Assembly (NCBI GenBank): GCA_944385885.1
Contig: CALWYY010000119.1
Location: forward strand, 1 to 32,648
DNA length: 32,648 nt
Source: an uncultured Oscillospiraceae bacterium
GTDB lineage: Bacteria > Bacillota > Clostridia > Oscillospirales > Oscillospiraceae
Reading direction: 5' to 3'
This document shows, in pieces, positions 1 to 7,094 of the stretch; the first letter of the stretch is position 1; the number at the start of each line of letters is the position of its first letter. Below the pieces are notes generated by a model that saw only the letters and a list, made by a program, of their open reading frames with translations, did not search any database and had not been told where the DNA came from. The position numbers and the translations under genes were made by a program.

Positions 1-416
1 ATACCATCTATGCCATCGCGGTGAAATCCGGCACCAGCGTTTTCAATGCAGACAGCCGCAAGAAGCAGGAGCAAAATTTCATGGCGGCAAGCAAGCTGGC
101 ACAGCAGGCGAAGAAACGCTTTGTCCCGATTGTCGGCTATGGCTATGGGAAGAAGAAAACCTCCAACCGTGGGCTTCCCAAGTTTTATATGGAATTGGCG
201 GGCAAGGATTTCTGGACGGAACTGACCGGTGATGAAGAATTCTACATAAAGCTGATCCGTTTCATGGACAAGCTGCCGGAAAAGTATGTGGAGGAATTCG
301 ATGCCTCTTATCAGAAAGCGGCTAACCGGCTCGTCCGCGAGTTTACTCAGGAATTCTGCTTTGAAGATGGCAGCATTGATTGGGAGAAACTTGTGGAGTT
401 TAATTCGGGGAATTAA
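1..416 (+). CDS. PmeII-like type II restriction endonuclease, C-terminal part (cut by window edge)
   Basis: The reading frame is open to the left edge, so the N-terminus lies outside the window; about 137 residues are visible. The fragment opens with a hydrophobic strand ending in AVKSG, as expected for the last strand of a PD-(D/E)xK nuclease core with its catalytic lysine. The tail (GKDFWTELTGDEEFY, then FCFEDGSIDWEKLVEFNS) resembles the C-terminus of PmeII-family type II enzymes as I remember them. It would cut unmodified DNA at a specific site, and the cytosine methyltransferase 25 bp downstream is its expected protective partner. The family name rests on recalled similarity and the upstream catalytic acids cannot be seen. 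Base composition is lower in GC than in the genes beyond 4 kb. Confidence 0.6.
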   Translation, partial: TIYAIAVKSGTSVFNADSRKKQEQNFMAASKLAQQAKKRFVPIVGYGYGKKKTSNRGLPKFYMELAGKDFWTELTGDEEFYIKLIRFMDKLPEKYVEEFDASYQKAANRLVREFTQEFCFEDGSIDWEKLVEFNSGN

Positions 417-441
417 AATAAACTTGTTGGGAGAGAAGAAG

Positions 442-1536
442 ATGGATGTTGAAGTGTTTTCTTTTTTCTCTGGATTGGGTTTTTTGGATTTGGGATTTGA
501 AAATGCCGGTTTCAACATCGTCTTTGTTAATGAGCACGATAAACGTTTTTTGAGTGCATATCAATATGCGAGAAGAAATAGCGGGCATACTCCGGTCTAT
601 GGATATAGCGAAAACGATGTTAGGGATTATCTATCAGATACTCTATGGAACAAGACTTTTCCCAATTATAACAATCGAGAGAATAAGTTGATTGGCTTTA
701 TTGGTGGCCCACCTTGCCCAGATTTTTCTACAGCCGGGAAGAACGAAGGCGAGAAAGGGGAAAATGGGCAGCTAACATCTGTGTATGTAAAACTTATAAC
801 TAAATACAAACCAGACTTTTTTGTGTTAGAAAATGTGAAAGGCTTGTTTCAGACAAAAAAGCACAAAGAGTTTTATGAACGTATGAAGCGCAAGCTTTAC
901 AGGGCAGGCTATTCCCTATTCGATTCATTGGAAAATGCATTAGAGTATGGCGTGCCACAATATAGGGATAGGCTTGTTCTGATAGGATTACTTAGAAGTA
1001 GGTTTGGGCAACATTTAGATTTTCAGATTGGACACCATCGCCAATATACGATGGAGGAAATTCAAAAAATCAATTGGCCTCAAATTGCGCCATTCGAAGC
1101 AAGCGGAGACTTATGCAAGCCAGATGGCCTTATAGATGACTTAACTGTTGAAAATTGGTTTACTCGAAATGATGTACGGCATCATCCTAATGCAAACGAT
1201 ATATTTGCGGTAAAAAGTATCTCCAAATTCACTTCTATTCCTGAAGGGGATTCTGGTGGAAAATCTTTCAAGCGTTTGCACCGATGGAGATATTCTCCAA
1301 CAGCGGCTTATGGAAATAATGAAGTCCATCTTCATCCATACCTGCCAAGAAGAATTAGCGTGGCAGAAGCATTAGCAATTCAATCATTACCGGCGGATTT
1401 CTCCTTGCCTCCTGATTTGCCACTTTCGGCAAAGTTTAAGATGGTGGGAAACGGTGTGCCTTATCTTTTGGCGTTTGGTATTGCAAAGGATCTTTCTGAA
1501 TGGATTGAGCAGTTTTTACATAGAATAGAGGAATAA
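442..1536 (+). CDS. DNA (cytosine-5-)-methyltransferase of a type II restriction-modification system
   Basis: This 364-residue protein transfers a methyl group from S-adenosylmethionine to C5 of cytosine in the site recognised by its partner nuclease. The m5C motifs appear in order: motif I FSGLGFLDLGF (about residues 8-18), motif IV GGPPCPDFS with the catalytic Cys92, motif VI ENVKG (130-134), motif VIII QYRDR (173-177), RRISVAEALAIQ ahead of the C-terminus, and motif X GNGVP (about 336-340). The target-recognition region between VIII and X is about 130 residues, enough for one specificity. The frame is open further upstream, but ATG at 442 follows a GGGAGAGAAG ribosome site and is the first start after the nuclease stop; the upstream part overlaps the nuclease gene in another frame. 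It looks intact and AT-rich, consistent with horizontal import. Confidence 0.93.
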   Translation: MDVEVFSFFSGLGFLDLGFENAGFNIVFVNEHDKRFLSAYQYARRNSGHTPVYGYSENDVRDYLSDTLWNKTFPNYNNRENKLIGFIGGPPCPDFSTAGKNEGEKGENGQLTSVYVKLITKYKPDFFVLENVKGLFQTKKHKEFYERMKRKLYRAGYSLFDSLENALEYGVPQYRDRLVLIGLLRSRFGQHLDFQIGHHRQYTMEEIQKINWPQIAPFEASGDLCKPDGLIDDLTVENWFTRNDVRHHPNANDIFAVKSISKFTSIPEGDSGGKSFKRLHRWRYSPTAAYGNNEVHLHPYLPRRISVAEALAIQSLPADFSLPPDLPLSAKFKMVGNGVPYLLAFGIAKDLSEWIEQFLHRIEE

Positions 1537-1540
1537 AGCC

Positions 1541-2164
1541 ATGATTACACAAGAGGTTCTTAAAGAAGACCTTCTGACATTGGAACCAAAGGCCTTTTAT
1601 CTAAAACATATTGTCAAGTCACATAATTGGTACTTTTCTGAGTATCTCCATGTGCCATCAGATGAGATTGTAGATAAAATGGATTATTTTAAAGAAATTG
1701 TTTCTACAAATTTAGGAATCAACTTTCATAGCATGCAGATAGTGGGAAGTGCAAAGACAGGGTATAGCTTATCCCCTAAAAAGGTTTTGCAGCCATTTCA
1801 TAATCGTGATAGTAGAATGGATTCATCGGATATAGATATTGCCGTGATCTCCGAAAAATTATATTTGCATTTCTGGACGCTTTTAAGGAACACAAAAGGT
1901 ATATATAACCAATATTATTACAAATATTTGACTGCATCAATTTTTCGTGGATATATCAATGATAAAAACCTTCGGAATATTGATGGCATTCGTGAAGAGT
2001 GGGATGATTTAGTGGCCCCTATAAATGTGGCATTACAAGATAAGTTGCGCTTTGAGCATCCGATTACCTATCGCATTTATAGAAGTTGGGAAGATTTAGA
2101 GGAATATCAACTGATAGGCATATCTAAGGCGAGAGCTGCTTTGGAGGGAAAGAAAAATGTTTAG
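1541..2164 (+). CDS. Nucleotidyltransferase-fold protein, function unknown
   Basis: I do not recognise a named family for this 207-residue protein. The visible signature is that of the polymerase-beta nucleotidyltransferase fold: a Gly-Ser pair at 69-70 (IVGSAKTG) followed about 27 residues later by SSDIDIAVIS with Asp97 and Asp99, the usual metal-binding acids. A third acid could be among those near residues 150-160, but I cannot place it. The C-terminal part is rich in aromatic and charged residues and has no membrane segment. It starts 4 bp after the methyltransferase stop, and its last 8 bp overlap the DUF262 gene, so the four genes probably form one operon. Tight coupling to DUF262 suggests the two proteins work together, plausibly in defence or as a toxin-type nucleotide-modifying module. 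That role is inference. Confidence 0.6.
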   Translation: MITQEVLKEDLLTLEPKAFYLKHIVKSHNWYFSEYLHVPSDEIVDKMDYFKEIVSTNLGINFHSMQIVGSAKTGYSLSPKKVLQPFHNRDSRMDSSDIDIAVISEKLYLHFWTLLRNTKGIYNQYYYKYLTASIFRGYINDKNLRNIDGIREEWDDLVAPINVALQDKLRFEHPITYRIYRSWEDLEEYQLIGISKARAALEGKKNV

Positions 2165-3317
2165 CTTTAATGACAACAGGAAAACTGTTAATGAAATATT
2201 TACAATGTTCGATGAAGGAAAACTAATTGTCGATGACACCTACCAGCGGCGCTCTGTATGGAGTGAAAAAGATAAGGTTCGGTTAATTGAAACGATTTTG
2301 CTTCAATTGGTTATCCCTGAACTTTTTTTCTGGAAAGCAGATACTGATCCAGAAACAGGTGTGTCAACTACCCATATCGTTGATGGGCAGCAAAGAATAA
2401 AGGCAATCTACTCTTTTATCAATAACGAGTTTAAGCTCAAACCGCAATACTTATTAGATGGCAGTATCAAGGCGGAATATTCTAATAAGTACTTTAAGGA
2501 TTTGGATGCAGAAACAAGAAAAGCTTTTTGGAATTATCAGTTGATGATAATAGAAATTGATTCCAAGGCAACTCGGGATGATATAATAACAATGTTTAAT
2601 CGTCTCAATCTTACAGATTATAGCCTTAACGATCAAGAAAAACGAAACAGCGTTTCCGGCGAGTTTGCTGCACTTGCGCGAGAACTATCAGATAATCCGT
2701 TATGGGATGAAAAACGGCTATTTACTGGGCCAGATGTAAAGCGCATGAAAGATGTCGAATTCTGTGCATCTATTGTGTTGCTATACCGCAAAGGAATAAT
2801 CGATCAAACAGATCAATCTGCCCTTAACCAAGCGTATGAAGAATTGCAGATTGGCTACAAAGATGCAGAACGTGATAAAGAAGCAGTTTGTGCCGCAATA
2901 GAAACAATTTCATTGTTTTTTGTATCAGACAGCGTCACAAAATTTCTGCGAAGAAAAGCGCAGCTTTATACATTGTTTTCTGTTGTCTTTTATATGCAGC
3001 GCGAAAACATCGAAATTGAGCAATGCCAAAAAGATCATTTGGAATCATTTGTCAAACTATACTCTATCTTTGACAATGATATGGATTTAACAGGAGAAAT
3101 TAGCGACCAAGAAAAGACCCTATTTGACTGGTTGAAGAAATATAAGCTCGCATCTTCCGAAGGGCTAAATAAACACACCAATCGGATGATTAGATATAAT
3201 GTGATGAAAGATTTCCTCTTCGGATTAACAGACGAACTTGAAGCGGCACAACTAACCCTATATGAAAAAATGCAAGCTAATTCAACTGTTGTCGTAAAGG
3301 AAGACCCCGAAGACTAA
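2157..3317 (+). CDS. DUF262 (ParB/Srx-like, GmrS-type) protein
   Basis: This 386-residue protein carries the DUF262 hallmarks. An early VDDTYQRRSVW segment (about 25-35) is followed by the invariant DGQQR at 76-80, preceded by HIV and followed by a helix, which is the ParB/sulfiredoxin-like NTP-binding signature. In GmrSD-type modification-dependent systems DUF262 hydrolyses nucleotides and is paired with or fused to a DUF1524 HNH nuclease. No HNH motif is visible in the C-terminal 200 residues, so this is a DUF262-only protein. It begins inside the end of the nucleotidyltransferase-fold gene (8 bp overlap), which implies translational coupling and joint function. An NTP-dependent sensor or effector accompanying restriction-modification is the likely role, but this is inferred. 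It is the last gene of the AT-rich block. Confidence 0.85.
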   Translation: MFSFNDNRKTVNEIFTMFDEGKLIVDDTYQRRSVWSEKDKVRLIETILLQLVIPELFFWKADTDPETGVSTTHIVDGQQRIKAIYSFINNEFKLKPQYLLDGSIKAEYSNKYFKDLDAETRKAFWNYQLMIIEIDSKATRDDIITMFNRLNLTDYSLNDQEKRNSVSGEFAALARELSDNPLWDEKRLFTGPDVKRMKDVEFCASIVLLYRKGIIDQTDQSALNQAYEELQIGYKDAERDKEAVCAAIETISLFFVSDSVTKFLRRKAQLYTLFSVVFYMQRENIEIEQCQKDHLESFVKLYSIFDNDMDLTGEISDQEKTLFDWLKKYKLASSEGLNKHTNRMIRYNVMKDFLFGLTDELEAAQLTLYEKMQANSTVVVKEDPED

Positions 3318-3693
3318 TTTTATTACAACAGGTTCATATCCCTGCTGCCACTCACGAAACCGCCCAGCTTTTTGCTCAACCCCATCCGCAAAAGCCTGTC
3401 CGTTTTCCTGCCGGGCAAAGTGAGTGTTTCCATCCGGCGAAACCCTCATTTTACCCGTCAGCCGTGACAGCAGGTATAACACACTACACTTTGCGAGCAA
3501 AGCCGTGTGCCAAAGGGGCATCCCCTTTGGAAACCCCTGTTTTGTCGGGGAGCCGGTGCGACCCGCAAAATCGCGGCTGCACCCCATCCCTCCAAAACGC
3601 AAGCGGGCGGCATAGATCAGCACCGGGGACGGGCTGGCCTATGCCGCCTGCTTAACCTTATGGGCGCTTACTGTATCGCCCATATCAACCGTT
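3318..3693. other. Gene-free stretch, probable end of the imported island
   Basis: No frame here looks like a conserved gene. Open frames exist on both strands (longest 113 codons, minus), but they overlap each other and the DUF262 3' end, and none has a convincing ribosome site. Composition rises from the AT-rich defence genes to GC-rich, with several short G/C inverted runs (for example around 3509-3535 and 3545-3585). The text resembles non-coding DNA I associate with Firmicutes integrative elements, but that is an impression only. It ends against the truncated spoIIID copy, so it most likely holds the element's terminal recombination sequence. Confidence 0.45.
3659..3684. repeat. Perfect 8-bp inverted repeat near the island/spoIIID junction
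   Basis: TATGGGCG and CGCCCATA are separated by 10 nt. The dyad lies about 10-30 bp from the point where spoIIID similarity ends (about 3695-3715), which is where a recombinase would bind. It has no T-run on either side, so it is unlikely to be a terminator. Confidence 0.45.
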
Positions 3694-3825
3694 CTAATTT
3701 ATCACTTCCATATGTACGGTACTCTTGGAAACGCCGAAGCGTTTGGCGGCGGCCCGGACGGTAGCGCCGTTTTCAATGATCCAGACAGCCAGTTCCCGGG
3801 CTCTTTCCTCAATGCTCGTTTGCAA
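3694..3825 (-). pseudogene. spoIIID: spoIIID, 5' half only (interrupted by the adjacent island)
   Basis: SpoIIID is the mother-cell DNA-binding regulator made under SigE during sporulation, normally about 80-95 residues. Here the minus frame gives 43 residues. It starts at TTG 3825 behind a GGGGAGTGG ribosome site and contains EERARELAVW, ENGATVRAAAKRFG and VSKSTVH, which match the SpoIIID N-terminus and helix-turn-helix. After STVHMEV the expected C-terminal basic helix is missing and a TAG stop follows. The similarity ends where the gene-free flank of the defence island starts, so the island appears to be inserted in the gene; the 3' half would lie left of this window. It could be dead, or rejoined by excision as with skin elements in sigK. 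The gene identity is fairly sure; the excision idea is speculative. Confidence 0.72.
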
Positions 3826-3855
3826 TATGCACCACTCCCCAAACAGGCGTGGTTC

Positions 3856-3885
3856 ATGTATATGCCTCGGACGGGCCCGCTATGC
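3856..3885 (-). promoter_or_regulatory. Possible SigE-like promoter of spoIIID
   Basis: On the minus strand GCATAG (3885-3880) and CATATACAT (3864-3856) are 15 nt apart, about 30 nt upstream of the TTG start. This is close to the SigE pattern (CATA-type -35, CATACAnT -10), which is how spoIIID is known to be driven. The match is imperfect. Confidence 0.25.
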
Positions 3886-4036
3886 GGAAGGCTGGACTGC
3901 CCGGCGCCGCCTCCTGCTCCTGCGGGACTCTGGAACAAACCGCAGGGCCGTAAAAGCAAGTTGTATTAACCGTTTTTTCGTTGGAGGGGGACGGAAAAAA
4001 GCTGTTGGTAATTTTGCGCTCTTTGCTATACGATAA

Positions 4037-4074
4037 TAAAAACGGGGCTGCAGCCTCCGGGCAAAACCGCCCGG
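4037..4074 (-). terminator. Probable intrinsic terminator of the LysR gene
   Basis: On the minus strand, past the LysR stop, a CCGGGC/GCCCGG hairpin (4057-4074) is followed by a second G/C dyad (GGCTGCAGCC) and a run of five T (4042-4038). It reads in the direction of the LysR gene. The rest of the 285-bp gap between spoIIID and this gene shows no coding sequence. Confidence 0.5.
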
Positions 4075-4110
4075 TACCAGAAAGACGGATAACCTCTGCC
4101 TGTGGGAATG

Positions 4111-5028
4111 TCAGGGAGGCGGGAGCCGGGAGAAAAACCCGCGGATGGTCTCCAGAACGGAACGTTCCAGGCGGCTGAGTTCCATGCCCTTTGGGTAAAA
4201 ACAGCAGTTGCAATGGCGGCTCCGGATCCCTTCCAGGGGAATCTTGCAGATCGCCCCGCTTTGGAGCAGAGGATCGTTCCGAAGCGCCAGCCCAGGCAGA
4301 CAGGCAATAAGGCCGTTTTGCGCTACGGCCTTTTTCACAAGCCCCAGATTCCCAAAACACATGACGCTGGAAATAGTCCGGCCAGCCGTGCTCCGGCGTA
4401 CGTTTTCCATACAGCAGTGGGACACCGCCAAGGTTTCCTTCTCCAGCTCCTGCACATGCACGCTGCTCCGCTGGGCGTAGGGCGAATCGCCGCCGACCAG
4501 AAGGCATACCCGGTCAATGTACAAAGGCTCCATTTCCAGTCCGTTTTTCTCCGCGATTGTCCGGTATCCATTCAAGCTGTCGGCTGGGACAAAGCCGATG
4601 CCGATGTTGGCCAGCCCGTCCATCACCGAACGCATAATCTGGCTTTCCGGGCGCTCATAAACGGTCAGGGCGGCGTTGGGATAGGCTTGGCGCAGGCTCC
4701 GCGTGAGTTCCATGCTCATAAAGTCACTGGCGCAGGCGTAGGTGACCAAAGCCGCCTCCATGGCATGGGGGTGACGGACCGCCAGCTGCTGGATCAGCTC
4801 GTCGTATTTGTTGGTGACATCCCGTGCAAAGCGCAGAAGCAACGCCCCCTCCTCGGTGGGCAGAACCCCCTTGGCGGTGCGCCGGAAAATGGTGACGCCC
4901 AGCTCCTCCTCCACGGACTTGATCATGGAGCTCAGAGAGGACTGGCTGATGAAAAGCTTCTGTGCCGCCGTGGAGATGGACTGGCTTTCGGCGACCACGA
5001 GCAGGTTGTAGAGCTTGCTGATCTGCAT
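4111..5028 (-). CDS. LysR-family transcriptional regulator
   Basis: A 305-residue protein of normal LysR length. The N-terminal winged helix-turn-helix is clear: MQISKLYNLLVVAE, then SISTAAQKLFISQSSLSSMI (about residues 18-37) and EEELGVTIFRR. An effector-binding LysR substrate domain follows from about residue 90. The frame is open 35 codons further upstream, but ATG 5028 has CGGGAGGG just before it and matches the family N-terminus. The gene is divergent from the MmgE/PrpD gene, 132 bp apart, the usual arrangement for a LysR protein controlling its neighbour in response to a pathway metabolite. The ligand cannot be told from sequence. The intergenic region contains an imperfect ATAC-N9-GTAC dyad (5122-5138) that could be the operator. 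Confidence 0.93.
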   Translation of the reverse strand: MQISKLYNLLVVAESQSISTAAQKLFISQSSLSSMIKSVEEELGVTIFRRTAKGVLPTEEGALLLRFARDVTNKYDELIQQLAVRHPHAMEAALVTYACASDFMSMELTRSLRQAYPNAALTVYERPESQIMRSVMDGLANIGIGFVPADSLNGYRTIAEKNGLEMEPLYIDRVCLLVGGDSPYAQRSSVHVQELEKETLAVSHCCMENVRRSTAGRTISSVMCFGNLGLVKKAVAQNGLIACLPGLALRNDPLLQSGAICKIPLEGIRSRHCNCCFYPKGMELSRLERSVLETIRGFFSRLPPP

Positions 5029-5118
5029 AGCGCCCTCCCGGAGCAGCAAAAGCTGCCAGAGTTTTTCCCGATGTCCCGGGCCTGGGAACAGTGTACTACA
5101 AACCGGGCGAAAAGACAA

Positions 5119-5127
5119 ATTATACCA
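5119..5127 (-). promoter_or_regulatory. Extended -10 promoter of the LysR gene
   Basis: On the minus strand TGGTATAAT (5127-5119) gives a perfect TATAAT with the TGn extension; the -35 is poor, as is common for extended -10 promoters. It overlaps the ATAC-N9-GTAC dyad, which would allow autoregulation. Confidence 0.45.
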
Positions 5128-5160
5128 AATCATTGTACAGGACAGAAAGGGGCACAGAGC

Positions 5161-6549
5161 ATGAAAAAGTATACGCAGATCCTCTCAGACTACCTTTGCG
5201 GACTTCGGTACGAGCAGATCCCCCCGGAGGTTATTGAGCGCGCGAAGATCCTATCCCTGCACACGCTGGGCGTGGCCATCTCTGCCCACAAATGTCAGCG
5301 GGCGCAGGAAATCATAGCGGTGGCCAAGGCCATGGGCGGCTCCGCGCCGCTTCAGGCCACGATCTTTGGCGACGGCGGCAAGGTGGGATTAAGCAACGCC
5401 GCTTTGGCCAATGGTACCATGGCCGACCTGCTGGACTGGGAGGATTGTTCCTGGACGGGACATCCCAGCGCCGGCAACGTCTCCGTAGGACTGTCCGCGG
5501 CCGAGTGCTACCACCGCAGCGGGAAGGAATATCTGACCGCACTGGTGGGCTCCTACGACGTCTATCACCGCATTGCCATGGCGGTACAGCCTTCGGTGGA
5601 ACGGTGGAAGAAGGGGTGGGGGCTTTTTGCCTGGCAGATCTTTGCCCCCGCTACGGTATACGGGAAGCTGCTGCGTCTGGATCCGGTGAAGATGAATCAG
5701 CTTCTGGGCGCCACAGCCGTCTGCACCCCCTGCGCCACGGGCCATGTCTCCCAGTCCTTTACGGATTTCTATCACCACACCCACGGCCTGACGGCCAAGA
5801 CCGCGGTGGAGTGCGGGCTGATCGTGGAAAAAGGGATTTCCACGCTGATGAACGCCCTGGAGGACTACGGCGGGTTTTATGTGGGCGTCTCCGACCAGTG
5901 TGACTGGGATTGGCTGGACAGGGACCTGGGAAAACACTTTTCCATCATGGACACGCTCATTAAGCACTGGCCGGTGAATATGTGGGTCCAAAGCCCCATG
6001 GATATGCTGGACGAGCTGGTTACCGCCCACGGTATTCAGGCAGACCAGATCCAGCGTATCGAGGTCTCGCCTAACCTGTGGGGCCGCAGCGAGCCCGCGC
6101 CGAAAGAGGGGTACGACTCCATCGTTCGGGCACAGTTCTCCATTCCCTTCTGCGCTGCCATGTATCTGAAGGGGCCGAAGCCTGGCTGGGAGTGGACCGA
6201 GGCCAAGTACCTTACAGACCCCACGATCCTGGAAATGGCGTCCCGGGTTTATTCCCTGGGAGAACAGCACCATCCCCGGGAGGGATTTTGGGAGTTTAAA
6301 AAGGGCGGGTACCTGGATTACTACATGAAGATCACCCTAAAGGACGGGACAGTTTATGAAAAGAGCCTGACCTATCCGGTGGGGCACCCCAAAAACCCCT
6401 ACACCAGACAGGAGAGCATAAGGGTATTCCGTCTGGCTACGAAGGACGTTCTTTCTCCGGAGAAAACCGAGGCCCTCATCGATCTGTTTTTGAACCGCAT
6501 GGAGGAGACGGAGGACCTGTCCATCCTGGGAGAACTGGTAACCGCGTGA
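5161..6549 (+). CDS. MmgE/PrpD family protein (2-methylcitrate dehydratase / cis-aconitate decarboxylase fold)
   Basis: A 462-residue cytoplasmic protein of the usual family length. Members act on tricarboxylates or related hydroxy acids (2-methylcitrate dehydratase PrpD, cis-aconitate decarboxylase), often with unknown physiological substrates. Visible hallmarks are the N-terminal helical start with PPEVIERAKILSLHTLGVAI, the active-site segment around ANGTMADLLDWEDCSWTGHPS (residues about 82-102), and GHVSQSFTDFYHHTHGLTAK in the central domain. The frame is open far upstream over the divergent LysR gene; ATG 5161, after GAAAGGGG, is the sensible start. No prpB or prpC neighbour is present, so propionate degradation by the methylcitrate cycle is not supported. 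The divergent LysR gene is its probable regulator. I would not name a substrate. Confidence 0.88.
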   Translation: MKKYTQILSDYLCGLRYEQIPPEVIERAKILSLHTLGVAISAHKCQRAQEIIAVAKAMGGSAPLQATIFGDGGKVGLSNAALANGTMADLLDWEDCSWTGHPSAGNVSVGLSAAECYHRSGKEYLTALVGSYDVYHRIAMAVQPSVERWKKGWGLFAWQIFAPATVYGKLLRLDPVKMNQLLGATAVCTPCATGHVSQSFTDFYHHTHGLTAKTAVECGLIVEKGISTLMNALEDYGGFYVGVSDQCDWDWLDRDLGKHFSIMDTLIKHWPVNMWVQSPMDMLDELVTAHGIQADQIQRIEVSPNLWGRSEPAPKEGYDSIVRAQFSIPFCAAMYLKGPKPGWEWTEAKYLTDPTILEMASRVYSLGEQHHPREGFWEFKKGGYLDYYMKITLKDGTVYEKSLTYPVGHPKNPYTRQESIRVFRLATKDVLSPEKTEALIDLFLNRMEETEDLSILGELVTA

Positions 6550-6655
6550 GAAACCGGCTGCCGGAGGAGGGGCGGACAGCCCGGCGGGGGAGCCTTGCGC
6601 TCTCCTGCCGGCGGCCCGGGGTCCGGGGCTGCGCAGCCGCGGGCAAAAAAGGCCC

Positions 6656-6684
6656 TTGACAAACCCGGCGCCGGGATTTATAAT
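6656..6684 (+). promoter_or_regulatory. Consensus SigA promoter of the Trp T-box / ABC transporter operon
   Basis: TTGACA (6656-6661) and TATAAT (6679-6684) are both perfect and 17 bp apart, about 20 bp before the start of the T-box leader. Between the preceding stop (6549) and this promoter are GC-rich hairpins (for example 6582-6612) without a T-run, so no classical terminator separates the two transcription units. Confidence 0.9.
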
Positions 6685-6704
6685 CCAACCAACATGAAAA
6701 ACCT

Positions 6705-6966
6705 GTGAGCAGGAAGAGTACCCGGTCAGGTCGGTCCACAGCGAGCCGCGGACAGTGTGAGCGCGGCGGCGGGACGGCCGGTGAATGGGCCTGTGAGGGC
6801 GGCCGAACGCGGCGGGATCGCCGTCAGTAGTAGCCGACGGGTGCCGCACCCGTTATCCGGGCGGCGCGCATGACTGGTGCGCGGAAGAAGCGGGCGCTGA
6901 GCGCCAATTTGGGTGGTACCGCAGGATGTGAAAGTCTTGTCCCATAGTGGGACGAGGCTTTTTTGT
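6705..6966 (+). promoter_or_regulatory. T-box leader with tryptophan (UGG) specifier
   Basis: The leader has the typical order: an AGGAAGAGTA start, a GCGAGCC K-turn element in stem I, a specifier segment GTGAA-TGG-GCCTGTGAG (TGG at 6786-6788), an apical/stem II part with AGTAG, the T-box motif TGGGTGGTACCGC (6910-6922), and a terminator competing with the antiterminator. The triplet in the position after GAA is UGG, so uncharged tRNA-Trp should pair there and also bind the T-box with its CCA end, allowing read-through into the ABC transporter genes when tryptophan is scarce. The leader class is certain. The specifier reading comes from alignment by eye with known specifier loops. Confidence 0.92.
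6933..6966 (+). terminator. T-box regulatory terminator
   Basis: A 12-bp stem (AGTCTTGTCCCA / TGGGACGAGGCT, three-base loop) is followed by TTTTTTG. It is the alternative to the antiterminator formed with the T-box motif just upstream. Confidence 0.9.
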
Positions 6967-6982
6967 TTTATGGAGGTATGCT

Positions 6983-7015
6983 ATGAAACTTTACACCAGA
7001 CGATGGCGGCCCTGA
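6983..7015 (+). CDS. Possible 10-codon leader peptide between T-box and trpX
   Basis: An ATG six bases after GGAGG opens a frame reading MKLYTRRWRP and then TGA. The ribosome site is as good as those of the real genes, and the peptide lies just past the T-box terminator and about 80 bp before the transporter start. It includes one Trp codon and three Arg codons. It may be a translated leader or simply chance; no conservation information is available from one sequence. Confidence 0.25.
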   Translation: MKLYTRRWRP

Positions 7016-7094
7016 CCGTGTATCCCGGCGGGGGAGGAAGAAAAGGGGCCTCAGGCCAAAAAACGAAATCGATATGGAGTAAAGGAGAATAACC

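Noticed and set aside
3282..3623. 113-codon minus-strand open frame overlapping the DUF262 3' end
   Set aside because: No ribosome site, no recognisable motif, and it runs across the composition change and several overlapping frames; treated as chance in GC-rich DNA.
4102..5160. Upstream extension of the MmgE/PrpD frame to 815 codons
   Set aside because: It is antisense to the LysR gene and arises from GC bias; the family N-terminus and ribosome site are at 5161.
6550..6655. Terminator after the MmgE/PrpD gene
   Set aside because: GC hairpins are present but there is no T-run, so termination cannot be asserted.
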